A stretch of DNA of 36,241 bases, from positions 1 through 36,241 of the forward strand of contig NZ_QUAC01000477.1 in the NCBI RefSeq assembly GCF_003389455.1. The letters are read 5' to 3'. Positions 8,234 through 15,993 of the stretch are shown piece by piece; the stretch's first letter is position 1; each line of letters begins with the position of its first letter. Under the pieces are notes generated by a model. The model made no database searches. It was not told the DNA's origin and saw nothing but the letters and a program-made list of their open reading frames with translations. The stretch is from Streptomyces inhibens. Lineage in GTDB: Bacteria > Actinomycetota > Actinomycetes > Streptomycetales > Streptomycetaceae. The position numbers were made by a program, and so were the translations under genes.

Positions 8234-9637
8234 TCAGGCCCGGCTGACTGCTTGCGCGAAGTCGAACACGTTGTCCGGGTCGTAGTCGTGCGCGACGGAG
8301 CGGAGGCGCTCCAGATTCGGGCCGTAGTAGGCCTTCGCCCAGTCGGGCAGGGCCGGGTCGATGTAGTTCACATAACCGCCCCCGATGCCCTGGGAGTTCA
8401 GGCCCGCCACGACCTCGCCGACGCTGCGTGTCACCTCGGCCTCGGACGCGGCGGTGGCACCCGCGTAGATCTGGGCGGTGGCGAATGCGGTGCGGTGCGG
8501 GAAAGCGGTCTGCTGGACACCCACATCGGCCACCGCGCCGCCGAGCGCATCGAGGATGATCGCCATGCCTGTGCGGCCGGTGAGCAGACCGGCCAGGGCG
8601 GCAGGATCGGGGGTGGGCGCGCTCAGAACCCGTGACGAGGCGACGAACGACTCCCGGTCCGGCTTGCCGGAGAAGAAGCGCATGGCATTGAAGTAGTCCC
8701 GGTCCTGGACGGTTCGGCGGTCGGGCAGGACGCCGGAACGCGAGACCAGGTCGTCCAGCAGTGGATTGCAGGTGCTGCTCGGCCCGACGAAGCAGCCGGC
8801 CACCCGGCAACTCGGCGGGCTCCCGCCCGAGATATTGAGGTTTGCCCACAGCTCCCGGGGTGCTGCCGTGATCCACGGTTGCCATGCGCTCAGCACCTCG
8901 GCCACCTTCCCCGCCGGGAAGCCGACCACGAACACCGTCAGCGCCGGAGCCGGATCGGTCGCAAAGGTGAACTGTGTGACGACCCCGAAATTGCCTCCGC
9001 CACCCCCGCGCAGGGCCCAGAACAGGTCCGGGGTCCGCGTGGCGGAGGCCGTGAGCGCTCTCCCGTCCGCGGTGACGATCTCGGCGGCCAGGAGGTGGTC
9101 ACACGTGAGCCCGAACTTGCGTTGCAGTACGCCGATCCCGCCGCCCAGCGTCACCCCGGCGATGCCGACGGTGAAGCAGGAGCCTCCGGGCAGGCAGCGG
9201 TTCGCCTGACCGAGGCTGCTGTACACATCCCGCAGCACCGCGCCGGCGCCGACGGTCGCGGTGCCGTCCGGCTGGACCTCCACGGCCGACAGGCGGCGCA
9301 GGTCAAGGGTGAGACCGCCGTGCGGCGCCGAGTAGCCGACGTAGGAGTGCCCACCGCTGCGGGCGGCCAGCGGAACCCGGTTTCCGGCCGCCAGCACCGC
9401 CTCGCTGACATCGGCCACCGACGCGCACTGCGCCACCGCGGCCGGTATGTGGTCGTCGTTGAGCGGGTTGAACAGCTTCCGGGCGTCGTCGAACCCGGGA
9501 TTTCCCGGCCGCAGCAAGGCTCCGCGCATCCGCCGCCGTAATTCGTCCCAGTCCACCGCGGCTGCGGAGGGGGTCTCCTCGCCTGTCCGGGCCTGCGTGC
9601 CGGCCCGGGGCGCGTGGAACAGCGAGTCCCGCGCCAT
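8234..9637 (-). CDS. BBE-type FAD-linked oxidase with bicovalent flavin
   Basis: A 467-residue flavoprotein of the berberine-bridge-enzyme family (FAD_binding_4 plus C-terminal BBE domain). Both covalent flavin attachment residues are visible: His97 in ARSGGHSYVG and Cys154 in GGSCFTVGIAGVTLGGG. The C-terminal YYGPNLERL and YDPDNVF motifs are typical. Such enzymes oxidise alcohols, sugars or polyketide intermediates and are frequent in natural-product clusters. No signal peptide is evident. Two ATGs lie close together: the outer one (9646) abuts AGAGGAG with no spacer, so the inner one (9637), nine bases from that site, is chosen. The gene is divergent from the sulfur module. The substrate is unknown. 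Confidence 0.87.
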   Translation of the reverse strand: MARDSLFHAPRAGTQARTGEETPSAAAVDWDELRRRMRGALLRPGNPGFDDARKLFNPLNDDHIPAAVAQCASVADVSEAVLAAGNRVPLAARSGGHSYVGYSAPHGGLTLDLRRLSAVEVQPDGTATVGAGAVLRDVYSSLGQANRCLPGGSCFTVGIAGVTLGGGIGVLQRKFGLTCDHLLAAEIVTADGRALTASATRTPDLFWALRGGGGGNFGVVTQFTFATDPAPALTVFVVGFPAGKVAEVLSAWQPWITAAPRELWANLNISGGSPPSCRVAGCFVGPSSTCNPLLDDLVSRSGVLPDRRTVQDRDYFNAMRFFSGKPDRESFVASSRVLSAPTPDPAALAGLLTGRTGMAIILDALGGAVADVGVQQTAFPHRTAFATAQIYAGATAASEAEVTRSVGEVVAGLNSQGIGGGYVNYIDPALPDWAKAYYGPNLERLRSVAHDYDPDNVFDFAQAVSRA

Positions 9638-9882
9638 GGCCACCATCTCCTCTGCGGAATTCGAGGAAGGCGGGTAAATGCCCGGCTGATACGGATATCT
9701 TCACGTTAACACGGTGTGATCACCCCCTCCAGTTGAGCACGGGGCTTGAGCACGGAGCCGGAACTCGGCCTGTGCGGTGCGGCGTTGGTTGATTCGTTCC
9801 GGGGAGCGGTATGTCGCCACCCAGGCCTGCGTGCAGGGTCCGGCCCAGCGGGCCGCGGCAGGCAATCCGAGCGTCGCGAGGA

Positions 9883-9896
9883 TACCCCCGGGGGTA
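9883..9896. promoter_or_regulatory. CsoR/CstR-family operator, upstream copy
   Basis: TACCCCCGGGGGTA is a perfect 14-bp palindrome. It is identical to the copy at 9917-9930, centre to centre 34 bp (about three helical turns). The C-tract/G-tract palindrome flanked by TA matches known operators of the CsoR/CstR family. Confidence 0.8.
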
Positions 9897-9916
9897 ACCG
9901 TGCTACCGTCGAAACA

Positions 9917-9930
9917 TACCCCCGGGGGTA
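9917..9930. promoter_or_regulatory. CsoR/CstR-family operator overlapping the promoter
   Basis: A second TACCCCCGGGGGTA palindrome, immediately upstream of TATGAT (9933-9938), a close match to a -10 box. It occupies the place where the spacer to the -35 would lie, the usual position for a repressor that blocks RNA polymerase. Confidence 0.82.
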
Positions 9931-9955
9931 AATATGATCTGAGAGGAGCGCCCAG

Positions 9956-11317
9956 GTGTTCTTTGTCGACACCATCGAGCTGGCAGGGCTCGGGAATCGC
10001 AGCTATCTCGCCGGCGGTGCCCGGACGGCTGTCGCCGTGGACCCGCCGAGGGACATCGACCAGGTGATCGTGGCGGCTGCCCGGCGAGGGGTGCGCCTCG
10101 CGCATGTCGTGGAAACGCACATCCACAACGACTACGTCACCGGCGGCCTGGAGCTGGCCCGGATCACCGGCGCCGCCTACCTGGTCCCGGCCGCGGCGCG
10201 GGTCTCCTTCGTACGGGTACCCGTCCACGACGGCGACACCCTGGAGATCGACTCCGGCCTGATCCTGCGCGCCATGGCCACCCCCGGCCACACTCCGCAC
10301 CACACCTCCTATGTCCTGGAGGAGACCGGAACGGCCGTTGCGGCGTTCACCGGCGGATCCCTGCTCATCGGCACGGTCGGCCGGCCGGATCTCGTCGAGC
10401 CCCGGCTCACCGCGCAGCTGGCCCGCGATCAGTACGCCTCCGCACACCGGCTCGCCGCCGAACTGCCCGACGAGACACCCGTGTTGCCCACGCACGGATT
10501 CGGCAGCTTCTGCTCCTCCTCCCAGGCCGGGGGCGACGCCACGACCATCGGCAAGGAGAAGGCGGTCAACGAGGCGCTCCTTCAGGACGTGGACACCTTC
10601 GTCCGCCATCTGCTGGCGGGCCTGGAGGACGTGCCCGCGTACTACGCGCACATGGGTCCGGCCAATGCCGCCGGGCCGGCCCCCGTCGACCTGACCCCGC
10701 CCGCCGTCGCCGATGCCGACGACATCGCCGCCCGGCTTGCCGCGGGGGAGTGGGTCGTCGACCTGCGCAACCGCGTGGCCTTCGCCCGGGGCCATGTCGC
10801 GGGCTCCTACAACTTCGAGGGCGACGGCAAGGTCGCGACGTACCTGGCCTGGATGATTCCGTGGGGCAAGCCCGTGACCCTGCTCGCCGCATCACCGGAG
10901 CAGTTGGCGGCGGCCCAGCGTGAACTGGTCCGCGTCGGCATCGACCGGCCCGCCGCCGCGGCGACCGGGGAACCCGCCTCCTGGATCCGCGACGGGGAGT
11001 CGCTGAGCTCCTTCCGGCGCGGCACGTTCGCCGATCTGGCGGCGCGCGAGGCCGACGACGACATCGTCGTACTGGACGTCCGCCGGGACTCCGAGCGCAC
11101 CGGCGGGCACATCGAGGGCTCGGTCCACATCCCGATCCACGCCCTCCCTCAGCGGCTCGACGAGATCCCGGCGGGAGAGGTGTGGGTGCACTGCGCCGGC
11201 GGTATGCGCGCCGGGATCGCGGCGTCGCTGCTCGATGCCGTGGGCCGCGAGGTCGTTGCCGTGGACGACGCGTTCGGCGCAGCCGCCGCGGCGGGGCTCG
11301 CCGTCATCACCAGCTGA
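9956..11317 (+). CDS. Persulfide dioxygenase-rhodanese fusion (CstB-like)
   Basis: A 453-residue cytoplasmic enzyme expected to oxidise persulfides to sulfite and to transfer sulfane sulfur. Residues 1-235 are a metallo-beta-lactamase fold of the ETHE1/persulfide dioxygenase type, with THIHNDYVTGG (His55, His57, Asp59), PGHTPHHT (His112), GRPDL (Asp145) and PTHGFG (His180). Residues about 250-340 form a rhodanese-like domain whose active-site Cys is missing (TLLAASPEQ). Residues about 355-453 are a complete rhodanese with Cys413 in HCAGGMRAG. This MBL, pseudo-rhodanese, rhodanese order is that of staphylococcal CstB. Translation starts at GTG with GAGAGGAG seven bases upstream. Tandem operators lie just upstream, so it should be induced by persulfide stress through the CstR-like regulator encoded nearby. 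Confidence 0.9.
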   Translation: MFFVDTIELAGLGNRSYLAGGARTAVAVDPPRDIDQVIVAAARRGVRLAHVVETHIHNDYVTGGLELARITGAAYLVPAAARVSFVRVPVHDGDTLEIDSGLILRAMATPGHTPHHTSYVLEETGTAVAAFTGGSLLIGTVGRPDLVEPRLTAQLARDQYASAHRLAAELPDETPVLPTHGFGSFCSSSQAGGDATTIGKEKAVNEALLQDVDTFVRHLLAGLEDVPAYYAHMGPANAAGPAPVDLTPPAVADADDIAARLAAGEWVVDLRNRVAFARGHVAGSYNFEGDGKVATYLAWMIPWGKPVTLLAASPEQLAAAQRELVRVGIDRPAAAATGEPASWIRDGESLSSFRRGTFADLAAREADDDIVVLDVRRDSERTGGHIEGSVHIPIHALPQRLDEIPAGEVWVHCAGGMRAGIAASLLDAVGREVVAVDDAFGAAAAAGLAVITS

Positions 11318-11418
11318 TCCGTGCGCCGTTCGGAAGTCCGGAATCGGACGCGTGCGCATCCGGTGGGGCACGGTCCGGCAGGGAGCCACCGCAGCATGCG
11401 AGATGCAGAGGAGTGTCG

Positions 11419-11583
11419 ATGTCTTTCTTCCGAGGCGGCCCGGGCCGGGTGAACGTCCAGCAGGCGGCGGAGCGCGCCGCCGCCGGCGGCGATGCCGTCG
11501 CTGAGATCGGCGGGATGCAGGCATGGGCCGGGGCCGGCGTCCCGGTGGTGGACCAGTGGTGCGATGGCGGCTCGATAGCGTGA
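11419..11583 (+). pseudogene. Rhodanese gene with in-frame loss of its catalytic centre
   Basis: This 54-codon open frame begins like a small stand-alone rhodanese (MSFFRGGPGRVNVQQAAERA) and ends like one (IGGMQAWAGAGVPVVDQW). The central part of roughly 60 residues, including the catalytic Cys loop, is absent; normal family members are about 110-120 residues. The apparent junction lies at GATGCCGTC, encoding DAV, a tripeptide that could occur at both ends of the missing segment, so deletion between short direct repeats is plausible. The frame and start are intact, with AGAGGAG five bases before the ATG. Its TGA overlaps the GTG of the next gene, so translation may be kept to couple expression of the exporter. 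It cannot be an active sulfurtransferase. Confidence 0.7.
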
Positions 11584-12326
11584 GTACTCTGCTGCTCGCG
11601 CTGGCCGCCGGTGCCGTCATCGGACTGGCGCTCGGGGCGCTCGGGGGCGGCGGCAGTGTGCTGGCCGTCCCCGCTCTGATCTACCTGCTCGGATTCACCC
11701 CGGCCGCCGCGACCACCGCGAGCCTGGTCATCGTCACCGCCACCTCGGCCACCGCCCTGTACGCGCACGCCCGCGACGGCAACGTCCACTGGGCTACCGG
11801 AAGTCTCTTCGCCATGGCAGGCATCGTCCCGGCCATGCTGGCCGGAACATTGGCGGGGCAGGTGCCCGCGGCCCTGCTGACGTGCGCCTTCGCCGTCATC
11901 GCACTGCTGGCCGCGCTGCGTATGCTCAGGCGGCGGGACGGTATCGACGGCGATCGCCCGGTCCGGCCGGGGCGGGCCGCCGCTGCCGGCGCCGGACTCG
12001 GCGCGGTCACCGGCTTGCTGGGCGTCGGCGGCGGCTTCCTCGCCGTACCGGCGCTGACGAGCGTCCTCGGCCTGCGGATGCGAGCCGCGGTCGCCACCAG
12101 CCTGCTGGTCATCACGGTCAACTCACTGGCGGCGCTGGCGGCCCGCGCGGGCACCGCCGACGGTCTGCGCTGGGCGGTCATCGGCCCGTTCGCCGGCGCG
12201 GCCGTACTCGGAGCCTGGGACGGCAAACGCCTGGCCGCGAAGGTCTCCGGTGGTCTGTTGCAGCGGATCTTCGCGGTGGCGCTGCTGGCCCTGGCCGTGT
12301 TCATGCTGGTCGACTCCGCGCTATGA
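11580..12326 (+). CDS. TauE/SafE-family sulfite/sulfonate exporter
   Basis: A 248-residue integral membrane protein with about eight hydrophobic segments in two homologous halves, each starting with a glycine-rich motif (GALGGGGSVLAVPAL and GLLGVGGGFLAVPAL), the signature of the TauE/SafE family. In cst-type operons this carrier exports sulfite produced by the persulfide dioxygenase. The start is taken as the GTG at 11580, overlapping the upstream stop by GTGA, which implies translational coupling. Upstream in-frame codons are mostly Arg/Gly and look non-native. It is third in the plus-strand set after the dioxygenase and the rhodanese remnant, and converges with the regulator gene. The substrate is inferred from context. 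Confidence 0.88.
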   Translation: MSTLLLALAAGAVIGLALGALGGGGSVLAVPALIYLLGFTPAAATTASLVIVTATSATALYAHARDGNVHWATGSLFAMAGIVPAMLAGTLAGQVPAALLTCAFAVIALLAALRMLRRRDGIDGDRPVRPGRAAAAGAGLGAVTGLLGVGGGFLAVPALTSVLGLRMRAAVATSLLVITVNSLAALAARAGTADGLRWAVIGPFAGAAVLGAWDGKRLAAKVSGGLLQRIFAVALLALAVFMLVDSAL

Positions 12327-12412
12327 GACGCGGGCGCATGCGGTGGAACAGCCGGTGCGGTACGCCGACCGGGAGCCGGCGAACCAGGACGCCGTCAGGC
12401 GAGCGCATCCCG

Positions 12413-12703
12413 TCAGGCGAGCGAGAGGAACAGCTTCTCCAAGCGGGCCCGCATCTGCTCGCGGTCCTCACCGGTGTTCTTGCTGCCGTCGATGTCGGTC
12501 AGGCACTGCTGCAGACCGGTGGCAATGATCGCGAAGCCCGCCCGGTCGAGCGCGCGGGACGCGGCGGCGAGCTGCGTGACGACCTCTTCGCAGTCGCGCC
12601 CTTCCTCGATCATCCGGATCACTCCGGAGATCTGGCCCTGTGCCCGGCGCAGCCGGTTCAGCACGGCTCTGAGTTCCGCACCCGCGAGATCCAGCTCCAC
12701 CAT
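12413..12703 (-). CDS. CsoR/CstR-family transcriptional repressor, persulfide-sensor type
   Basis: A 96-residue all-helical repressor of the CsoR/RcnR (DUF156) family. It has the conserved N-terminal helix (NRLRRAQGQISGVIRMIEEG) and two cysteines, Cys38 (RDCEEV) and Cys67 (LQQCL), 29 residues apart. Copper CsoR proteins have a His four residues before the second Cys; here that position is Gly (ATGLQQC). The pattern is that of CstR, which senses persulfides by forming an inter-cysteine di- or trisulfide. The surrounding genes fit a sulfur rather than copper role. The start is ATG at 12703 (two bases from AGGAG) or GTG at 12700 (five bases). An operator palindrome lies just upstream, indicating autoregulation and shared control with the divergent rhodanese gene. 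Confidence 0.88.
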   Translation of the reverse strand: MVELDLAGAELRAVLNRLRRAQGQISGVIRMIEEGRDCEEVVTQLAAASRALDRAGFAIIATGLQQCLTDIDGSKNTGEDREQMRARLEKLFLSLA

Positions 12704-12718
12704 CACTCCTCGAAAAAA

Positions 12719-12732
12719 TACCCCTAGGGGTA
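12719..12732. promoter_or_regulatory. CsoR/CstR-family operator in the divergent promoter
   Basis: TACCCCTAGGGGTA is a perfect 14-bp palindrome of the same type as those at 9883 and 9917, differing only in the central two bases. It lies between the divergent regulator and membrane-rhodanese genes. A weaker CCCCGCTCGGGG half-like element follows at 12741-12752. Confidence 0.85.
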
Positions 12733-12779
12733 ATGTACTCCCCCGCTCGGGGCACCGCCGACAATCAAGGATGGCACCT

Positions 12780-13352
12780 GTGACCACCCCCCTTTCCCTC
12801 GACATCGGCCAGGCCCACTCCCGGCTGCACGACTTGACCGTCATCGACGTACGCACACCCGGCGAGTACGCCTCCGGCCATCTGCCCGGCGCCCTCAACA
12901 TCCCCCTCGACCAGCTCCGGCGCGCCCTGCCCGCGATCGAACAGGCGGCGTCCCGCGGCAACATCCTCGTGGTGTGTGCGTCCGGCGCCCGCTCCGAGAA
13001 CGCCTGCCGGACCCTCGCCGACCACGGCATCAGCGCCGCGTCCCTCGCCGGAGGCACGGGTGCCTGGGCGGCCGAGGGTCACGACCTGCACCGCCCCGAA
13101 GGCTCCATGCGCGCTGTCTGGGGAATGGAGCGCCAGGTGCGGCTGGCCGCCGGCGCGCTCGTCCTGACCGGCCTCGGCCTGGGCCTCGTCCACCCGGCCT
13201 TTCAGCTGATCTCGGCGGGCATCGCCGGAGGACTGGTCTTCTCGGCCGCGACCAATACCTGCGGTATGGCTGCCGTTCTCGGCAAGCTGCCGTACAACCG
13301 CCCGCACGGCGCGGACCTCGATACGGCTCTCGCGGCACTGAGCGGACGCTGA
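12780..13352 (+). CDS. Membrane-anchored rhodanese with DUF2892 tail (YgaP-like)
   Basis: A 190-residue protein with an N-terminal rhodanese domain (residues about 8-108) and two C-terminal hydrophobic helices of the DUF2892/YgaP type. The catalytic Cys66 sits in VVCASGARSENA, and the helices end in NTCGMAAVLGKLPYNR. It should transfer sulfane sulfur at the inner face of the membrane. The start is assigned to GTG at 12780 because AAGGA (12767-12771) lies eight bases upstream; the ATG at 12771 overlaps that site and cannot use it. The operator at 12719-12732 places it under the CstR-like repressor. It ends 15 bp from the convergent DUF817 gene. Confidence 0.85.
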   Translation: MTTPLSLDIGQAHSRLHDLTVIDVRTPGEYASGHLPGALNIPLDQLRRALPAIEQAASRGNILVVCASGARSENACRTLADHGISAASLAGGTGAWAAEGHDLHRPEGSMRAVWGMERQVRLAAGALVLTGLGLGLVHPAFQLISAGIAGGLVFSAATNTCGMAAVLGKLPYNRPHGADLDTALAALSGR

Positions 13353-13367
13353 AGCGCAGCCGACGTC

Positions 13368-14186
13368 TCAGCTGTTGGCGTCGGGGCCCGCCGGGCCGCC
13401 GACCGGACTCCCGTCGGGGACGCGCCTGCCGTTGGCCCACGCAACCAGGACGAAGGTCACGCTGATCAGAAGCGCCCAGGCACCGAACTTCTCCCAGGCG
13501 ACGGGCTGCCACCCATGGGCCTGGTGGGGGTAGCGCCACGCGCCGAGGTAAGTGGCGATGTTCTCCGCCAGCCACAGGAAGAAGCCGATCAGGGCGAAGC
13601 CGAGGGCAAGCGGCATACGGTGGCGGGAATGCCCGACGGTGAACGTGACCTGCGTTCCGGCCGTCACCGCGATCAGCGCGACGGCGAGGGGCCAGCGCAG
13701 GTCCGGGAGCCAGTGATGGCTGAAGAAGTTCGCGTAGATCGCCATGGCCACCACCGAGGTGGCTCCGGGGCGGTAGCGGATCAGCTGCAGATCCAGCACA
13801 TGCCAGGCGCGACAGACGTAGCTGCCCACCGCCGCGTACAGGAAGCCGCCGTACAGGGGGACGCCCGCGAACTTGAGCACGGCGGGCTCCGGATAGCTCC
13901 AGGAACCGAGGGCGACCTTCACCACCTCGAAGGCCAGCCCGATCACATGACACACCGAGATGACCGCGAGGTCCCGCCCACTCTCCCAGCGGCAGACCAG
14001 GAACACCGCGGTCAGCAGCACCCCATAGGCGACCAGCAGGTCATATCTGGCGATCGGCAGCTGCGGCAGCGCCTGGGACACCGCCACGCCTGACAGCAGG
14101 GCGATGGCGAAGGCGCAACAGCGCGTTTCGAGCCAGGCGAAGAGGAGGGCCTTGCGTAGAAGGACGGTAACGGTCGGCATATCCAT
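13368..14186 (-). CDS. DUF817 family integral membrane protein
   Basis: A 272-residue polytopic membrane protein with about eight hydrophobic segments, matching DUF817 (YoaT-like) in length and in conserved features such as HVIGLAFEVVKVALGSWSYPE and NFFSHHWLPDLRW. The function of the family is unknown. Translation probably begins at MDMPTVTVLLRKALL; no strong ribosome site is visible. It lies between the sulfur module and the dithiol oxidoreductase/methyltransferase gene on the same strand as the latter, 54 bp downstream of it, so the two may be co-transcribed. Confidence 0.75.
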   Translation of the reverse strand: MDMPTVTVLLRKALLFAWLETRCCAFAIALLSGVAVSQALPQLPIARYDLLVAYGVLLTAVFLVCRWESGRDLAVISVCHVIGLAFEVVKVALGSWSYPEPAVLKFAGVPLYGGFLYAAVGSYVCRAWHVLDLQLIRYRPGATSVVAMAIYANFFSHHWLPDLRWPLAVALIAVTAGTQVTFTVGHSRHRMPLALGFALIGFFLWLAENIATYLGAWRYPHQAHGWQPVAWEKFGAWALLISVTFVLVAWANGRRVPDGSPVGGPAGPDANS

Positions 14187-14240
14187 GTCGACGCGTGGGG
14201 CCCGCGCGCCGGTTGCTGCTGGCCCTCGGCGCGGCCGTCG

Positions 14241-15878
14241 TTACGCGGCCCGGCGCCGGACGGCGATGACATGGTCGGTGACGGTGGCGGTCCGGCCGTC
14301 CGGGCCGGTGGCCTGACGCCGGGGGCGGTCGAGGCGTTCGGCGTGCCAGCGGTCCGGATCCAGCGCGAGGCCGTCGTAGATGTCTTCGGGGGTGGGGAAG
14401 TGCGTGTGCGGGTCGGGGTTCCATGCCCAGGGGCGGACCGAGCCGTGGTCGACGATGAGCAGCAGCCCACCGGGGGCCAGCGCATGGGCAGCCTTCCGGA
14501 GGACGCCACTCCGGGGGAAGTCCAGGGGAGTGTGCAGATACTGGGCGGAGACGAGATCGAAGGTGCCGGCGGGGAACGTGCGGGCCAGGTCGTGCCGTTC
14601 GGTCGTGAGGCGCTCGGCGACGCCGGCCTCGGTACCGTGAACGACCGTGCGTGACAGGGCGGTTGCCGAGACGTCGACCGCGGTGACCCGCCACCCATGG
14701 GCGGCCAGCCAGACGGCGTCGCCGCCCTCCCCGCAGCCCAGGTCCAGCGCGTCGCCGGGCGACAGCGCCCGGGCGACGTCGGCCAGTACGGGGTTCGGGG
14801 TGCCCTTCCCTACGCGTTCGTGGCTGCTGTAGTGGCGCTCCCAGAAGCGTTCGGCTTCGGTGCTGTGGTTCGTTCGCCGAGTGTGGCGGTTCGTGTGGTG
14901 AGTGCTGTCGTTCATCCCGCTGACCCGGCGGCCCACCGCCGCCGCGGTGTCGGCGGCCACGAGGTCGGCGTTGATCGCCGAGGCGGCCTGTACGCCGGAG
15001 GCCGCGGCCACCGCGACACCGCCCATCAGGTCGGTGACGTTGCCGGCCACCCACACCCCGGCAACTCCGGTGCGCCCGCTGCCGTCCGACTCCACGTAAC
15101 TTCCCACCCCGAGGGGGTGTTCCACGGTCTTCGGACCAAGCCCCGAAAGCACCCCATCGCGCGCCTCGAACCGCGGCCTCACAGCCAGCGCCCGCACCGG
15201 CACACACGCACCGGAGGCAAGCCGTACACCTGAGAGACGGTCGTCTGCGACATCAAGACCGACCACTCGTCCGTCGACGACGGCGATACCGCGTGCCGCC
15301 AACTGCTCCCATTGCTCCTCGACCGGGTCGTCCGCGGTGTGCAGGAACAGGGTGACGTCCGGCGACCACTGCCGGAACAGCAGCGCTTGGTGCACCGCCC
15401 CGGGACCCGTGGCCAGCACGCCGATGGGCGTATCGCGCACCTCCCAGCCATGGCAGTACGGGCAGTGCAGCACCTCACGGCCCCAGCGCTCGCGCAGGCC
15501 AGGTACGTCGGGAAGCTCGTCGACCAGGCCGGTGGTCACCAGCAGCCGGCGTGCGGACCAGCTCCGGCCGCCCTCGGTGTCCACGACGAAGTGTTCGTCG
15601 GCGCGGCGTACGGCGGTGACCCGGTCCGACATGATCCGTCCGCCGTAGCCGGTGACTTCTTCCCTCCCCGCCCGCAGCAGCTCACGGGGCGGGAGGCCGT
15701 CGTGGGACAGGAACCCATGAACCCCGGAGGCGGGAGCGTTGCGTGGCTCCCCGGAGTCGATCACCAGCACCGAGCGCCGGGCCCGAGCCAGGGTCAGCGC
15801 CCCCGACAAGCCGGCGACCCCACCCCCGACCACCACAACATCCAGATCTGCGACGTTTCGCGTGTTCATCTCAGTCAT
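14241..15878 (-). CDS. Fused FAD dithiol oxidoreductase and SAM-dependent methyltransferase
   Basis: A 545-residue bifunctional protein. Residues 1-315 are a thioredoxin-reductase-fold flavoprotein with VVVVGGGVAGLSGA (FAD) and a redox pair in LHCPYCHGWEV (Cys139, Cys142). The GATGPGAV-type second Rossmann loop is degenerate, and the HRR motif that binds NADPH phosphate in true thioredoxin reductases is not seen (LFLHTADDP there). This resembles dithiol oxidases such as GliT and HlmI more than TrxR. A His/Thr/Arg-rich linker (about 318-340) leads to a class I methyltransferase with DLGCGEGGDAVWLA. The start is ATG at 15878, with AGGG eight bases upstream. A plausible combined role is oxidation and S-methylation of small thiols; this is inference. 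An internal ATG (14915) could yield a free methyltransferase. Confidence 0.82.
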   Translation of the reverse strand: MTEMNTRNVADLDVVVVGGGVAGLSGALTLARARRSVLVIDSGEPRNAPASGVHGFLSHDGLPPRELLRAGREEVTGYGGRIMSDRVTAVRRADEHFVVDTEGGRSWSARRLLVTTGLVDELPDVPGLRERWGREVLHCPYCHGWEVRDTPIGVLATGPGAVHQALLFRQWSPDVTLFLHTADDPVEEQWEQLAARGIAVVDGRVVGLDVADDRLSGVRLASGACVPVRALAVRPRFEARDGVLSGLGPKTVEHPLGVGSYVESDGSGRTGVAGVWVAGNVTDLMGGVAVAAASGVQAASAINADLVAADTAAAVGRRVSGMNDSTHHTNRHTRRTNHSTEAERFWERHYSSHERVGKGTPNPVLADVARALSPGDALDLGCGEGGDAVWLAAHGWRVTAVDVSATALSRTVVHGTEAGVAERLTTERHDLARTFPAGTFDLVSAQYLHTPLDFPRSGVLRKAAHALAPGGLLLIVDHGSVRPWAWNPDPHTHFPTPEDIYDGLALDPDRWHAERLDRPRRQATGPDGRTATVTDHVIAVRRRAA

Positions 15879-15957
15879 GGCGGCACCCTGCGGCTCGCGG
15901 CGGTCGAGGCGCAATGTTCCTTGCCACTTCAGCAATGCGGCGGCAATCAGGGCTCTG

Positions 15958-15991
15958 GGTACGGGCCCGGCGGGTCGGCCGGGCCCGTACC
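15958..15991 (-). terminator. 14-bp hairpin downstream of the trypsin-like protease
   Basis: GGTACGGGCCCGGC (15958-15971) pairs exactly with 15978-15991 around a 6-nt loop, directly after the protease stop codon. It should prevent read-through into the oxidoreductase/methyltransferase gene. Confidence 0.85.
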
Positions 15992-15993
15992 GG

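Larger units (their letters stand above)
9638..9955. promoter_or_regulatory. Divergent control region between BBE oxidase and sulfur module
   Basis: This 318-bp gap holds no gene. On the BBE side there is a direct repeat of TTGAGCACGG (9733-9742 and 9746-9755) and the 8-bp palindrome GTGATCAC near 9716. On the right are two identical CstR/CsoR-type palindromes and a -10-like TATGAT (9933-9938), listed separately. Confidence 0.6.

Noticed and set aside
12413..12703. Copper-sensing CsoR
   Set aside because: The family is right, but the His of the Cys-x-His-Cys copper site is replaced by Gly and the neighbours handle sulfane sulfur, not copper.
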